Below are positions 63,855 through 64,000 of a DNA stretch of 64,000 nucleotides, one piece after another. Source of the DNA: Pseudomonas sp. BBP2017 (GTDB lineage Bacteria > Pseudomonadota > Gammaproteobacteria > Pseudomonadales > Pseudomonadaceae); the NCBI RefSeq assembly GCF_003024385.1, contig NZ_PVZN01000001.1:248001-312000 (forward strand). The letters run 5' to 3'. Made by a program: the position numbers and the translations under genes. Numbering within the stretch: position 1 is the stretch's first letter; every line of letters begins with the position of its first letter. The notes under the pieces were generated by a model, which was given only the letters and a program-made list of their open reading frames with translations, ran no database searches and was not told the DNA's origin.

Positions 63855-64000
63855 ATGCAAGAAGTACGCAGCATACTGGTGGTCCTCGATCCCGAACACG
63901 CTCACAGCCGCGCCCTGACCCGGGCCAAACTGATCGGCGGTGCCACCGGCGCACGCCTGCACCTTTTGATGTGCGACAAGAATCACGACCACAGCGCCCT
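63855..64000 (+). CDS. Universal stress protein, partial (runs off the window)
   Basis: The first 48 residues are visible: MQEVRSILVVLDPEHAHSRA followed by a second helix and LHLLMCDKN, the start of a UspA domain (UspE type). The ATG at 63855 follows GGGAG. The 3' end lies outside the window. It is directly behind a class II ANR promoter. Confidence 0.85.
   Translation, partial: MQEVRSILVVLDPEHAHSRALTRAKLIGGATGARLHLLMCDKNHDHSA

Overview
The window is high-GC chromosomal DNA of a Pseudomonas, most likely of the P. putida/P. fluorescens type. The main pointers are a ferripyoverdine receptor followed by a complete fpvGHJK-CDEF operon, a PvdS iron-starvation promoter in front of an MbtH/thioesterase pair, ANR-type boxes before universal stress genes, P. 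putida-style REP hairpins, and housekeeping genes (cysS, glnS, ppiB, lpxH, miaE, ilvE, katG) that read as typical Pseudomonas orthologues. All assignments were made by reading the sequence; no database search was run.

Layout. 1-14 kb is iron acquisition. It holds a TonB-dependent pyoverdine receptor, the eight-gene operon that strips iron from ferripyoverdine in the periplasm (reductase FpvG with FpvH/J/K, then the FpvC/D/E/F ABC importer), and on the other strand the MbtH-like protein and type II thioesterase of non-ribosomal peptide synthesis. 14.2-18.7 kb is a patchwork of insertion-sequence scars (one IS110-type, two IS1182-type remnants) around an exported cysteine hydrolase, its divergent GlxA-type regulator and a sterol-desaturase-family hydroxylase. 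18.7-19.4 kb carries a small DUF6124-like gene behind an elaborate RNA leader; a second, damaged copy of the whole unit lies at 31.9-32.4 kb. 21.6-23.5 kb is a bacteriocin cassette (S-type pyocin translocation domain joined to a colicin E3-type ribonuclease, plus a presumed immunity gene), bracketed by a 194-bp duplication of the 3' end of the adjoining osmC-ycaO fusion gene.

25-32 kb holds an Lrp/LysE divergent pair, an ANR-linked universal stress gene, two conserved Pseudomonas proteins, and a lower-GC accessory patch with two unrecognised genes, a perfect 18-bp-arm palindrome and a 31-nt 3' fragment of a tRNA (probably tRNA-Leu) that looks like an integration scar. 32.4-49 kb is mostly core: Nudix hydrolase, an ABC/AttH-like lipoprotein operon, katG, a Ppx/GppA phosphatase, a methyltransferase, ydiJ, a LysR regulator and rlhA. 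49-53 kb has tRNA-Gln, an amidase, RidA and isochorismatase-family genes, a MerR-type promoter without a nearby regulator, and a candidate threonine-codon attenuator. 54-56 kb is a lower-GC two-gene cassette (heme-oxygenase-like diiron protein plus TSUP exporter) with a dyad operator candidate. 56-64 kb returns to core genes: a two-component system, cysS, glnS, ppiB-lpxH, miaE and a truncated ANR-linked universal stress gene.

The most unusual signal is the DUF6124 leader. One internal strand is complementary both to an upstream strand and to a downstream strand that contains the Shine-Dalgarno sequence. In the second copy all three strands of one arm have changed together and still pair, which is what a conserved RNA switch should look like.
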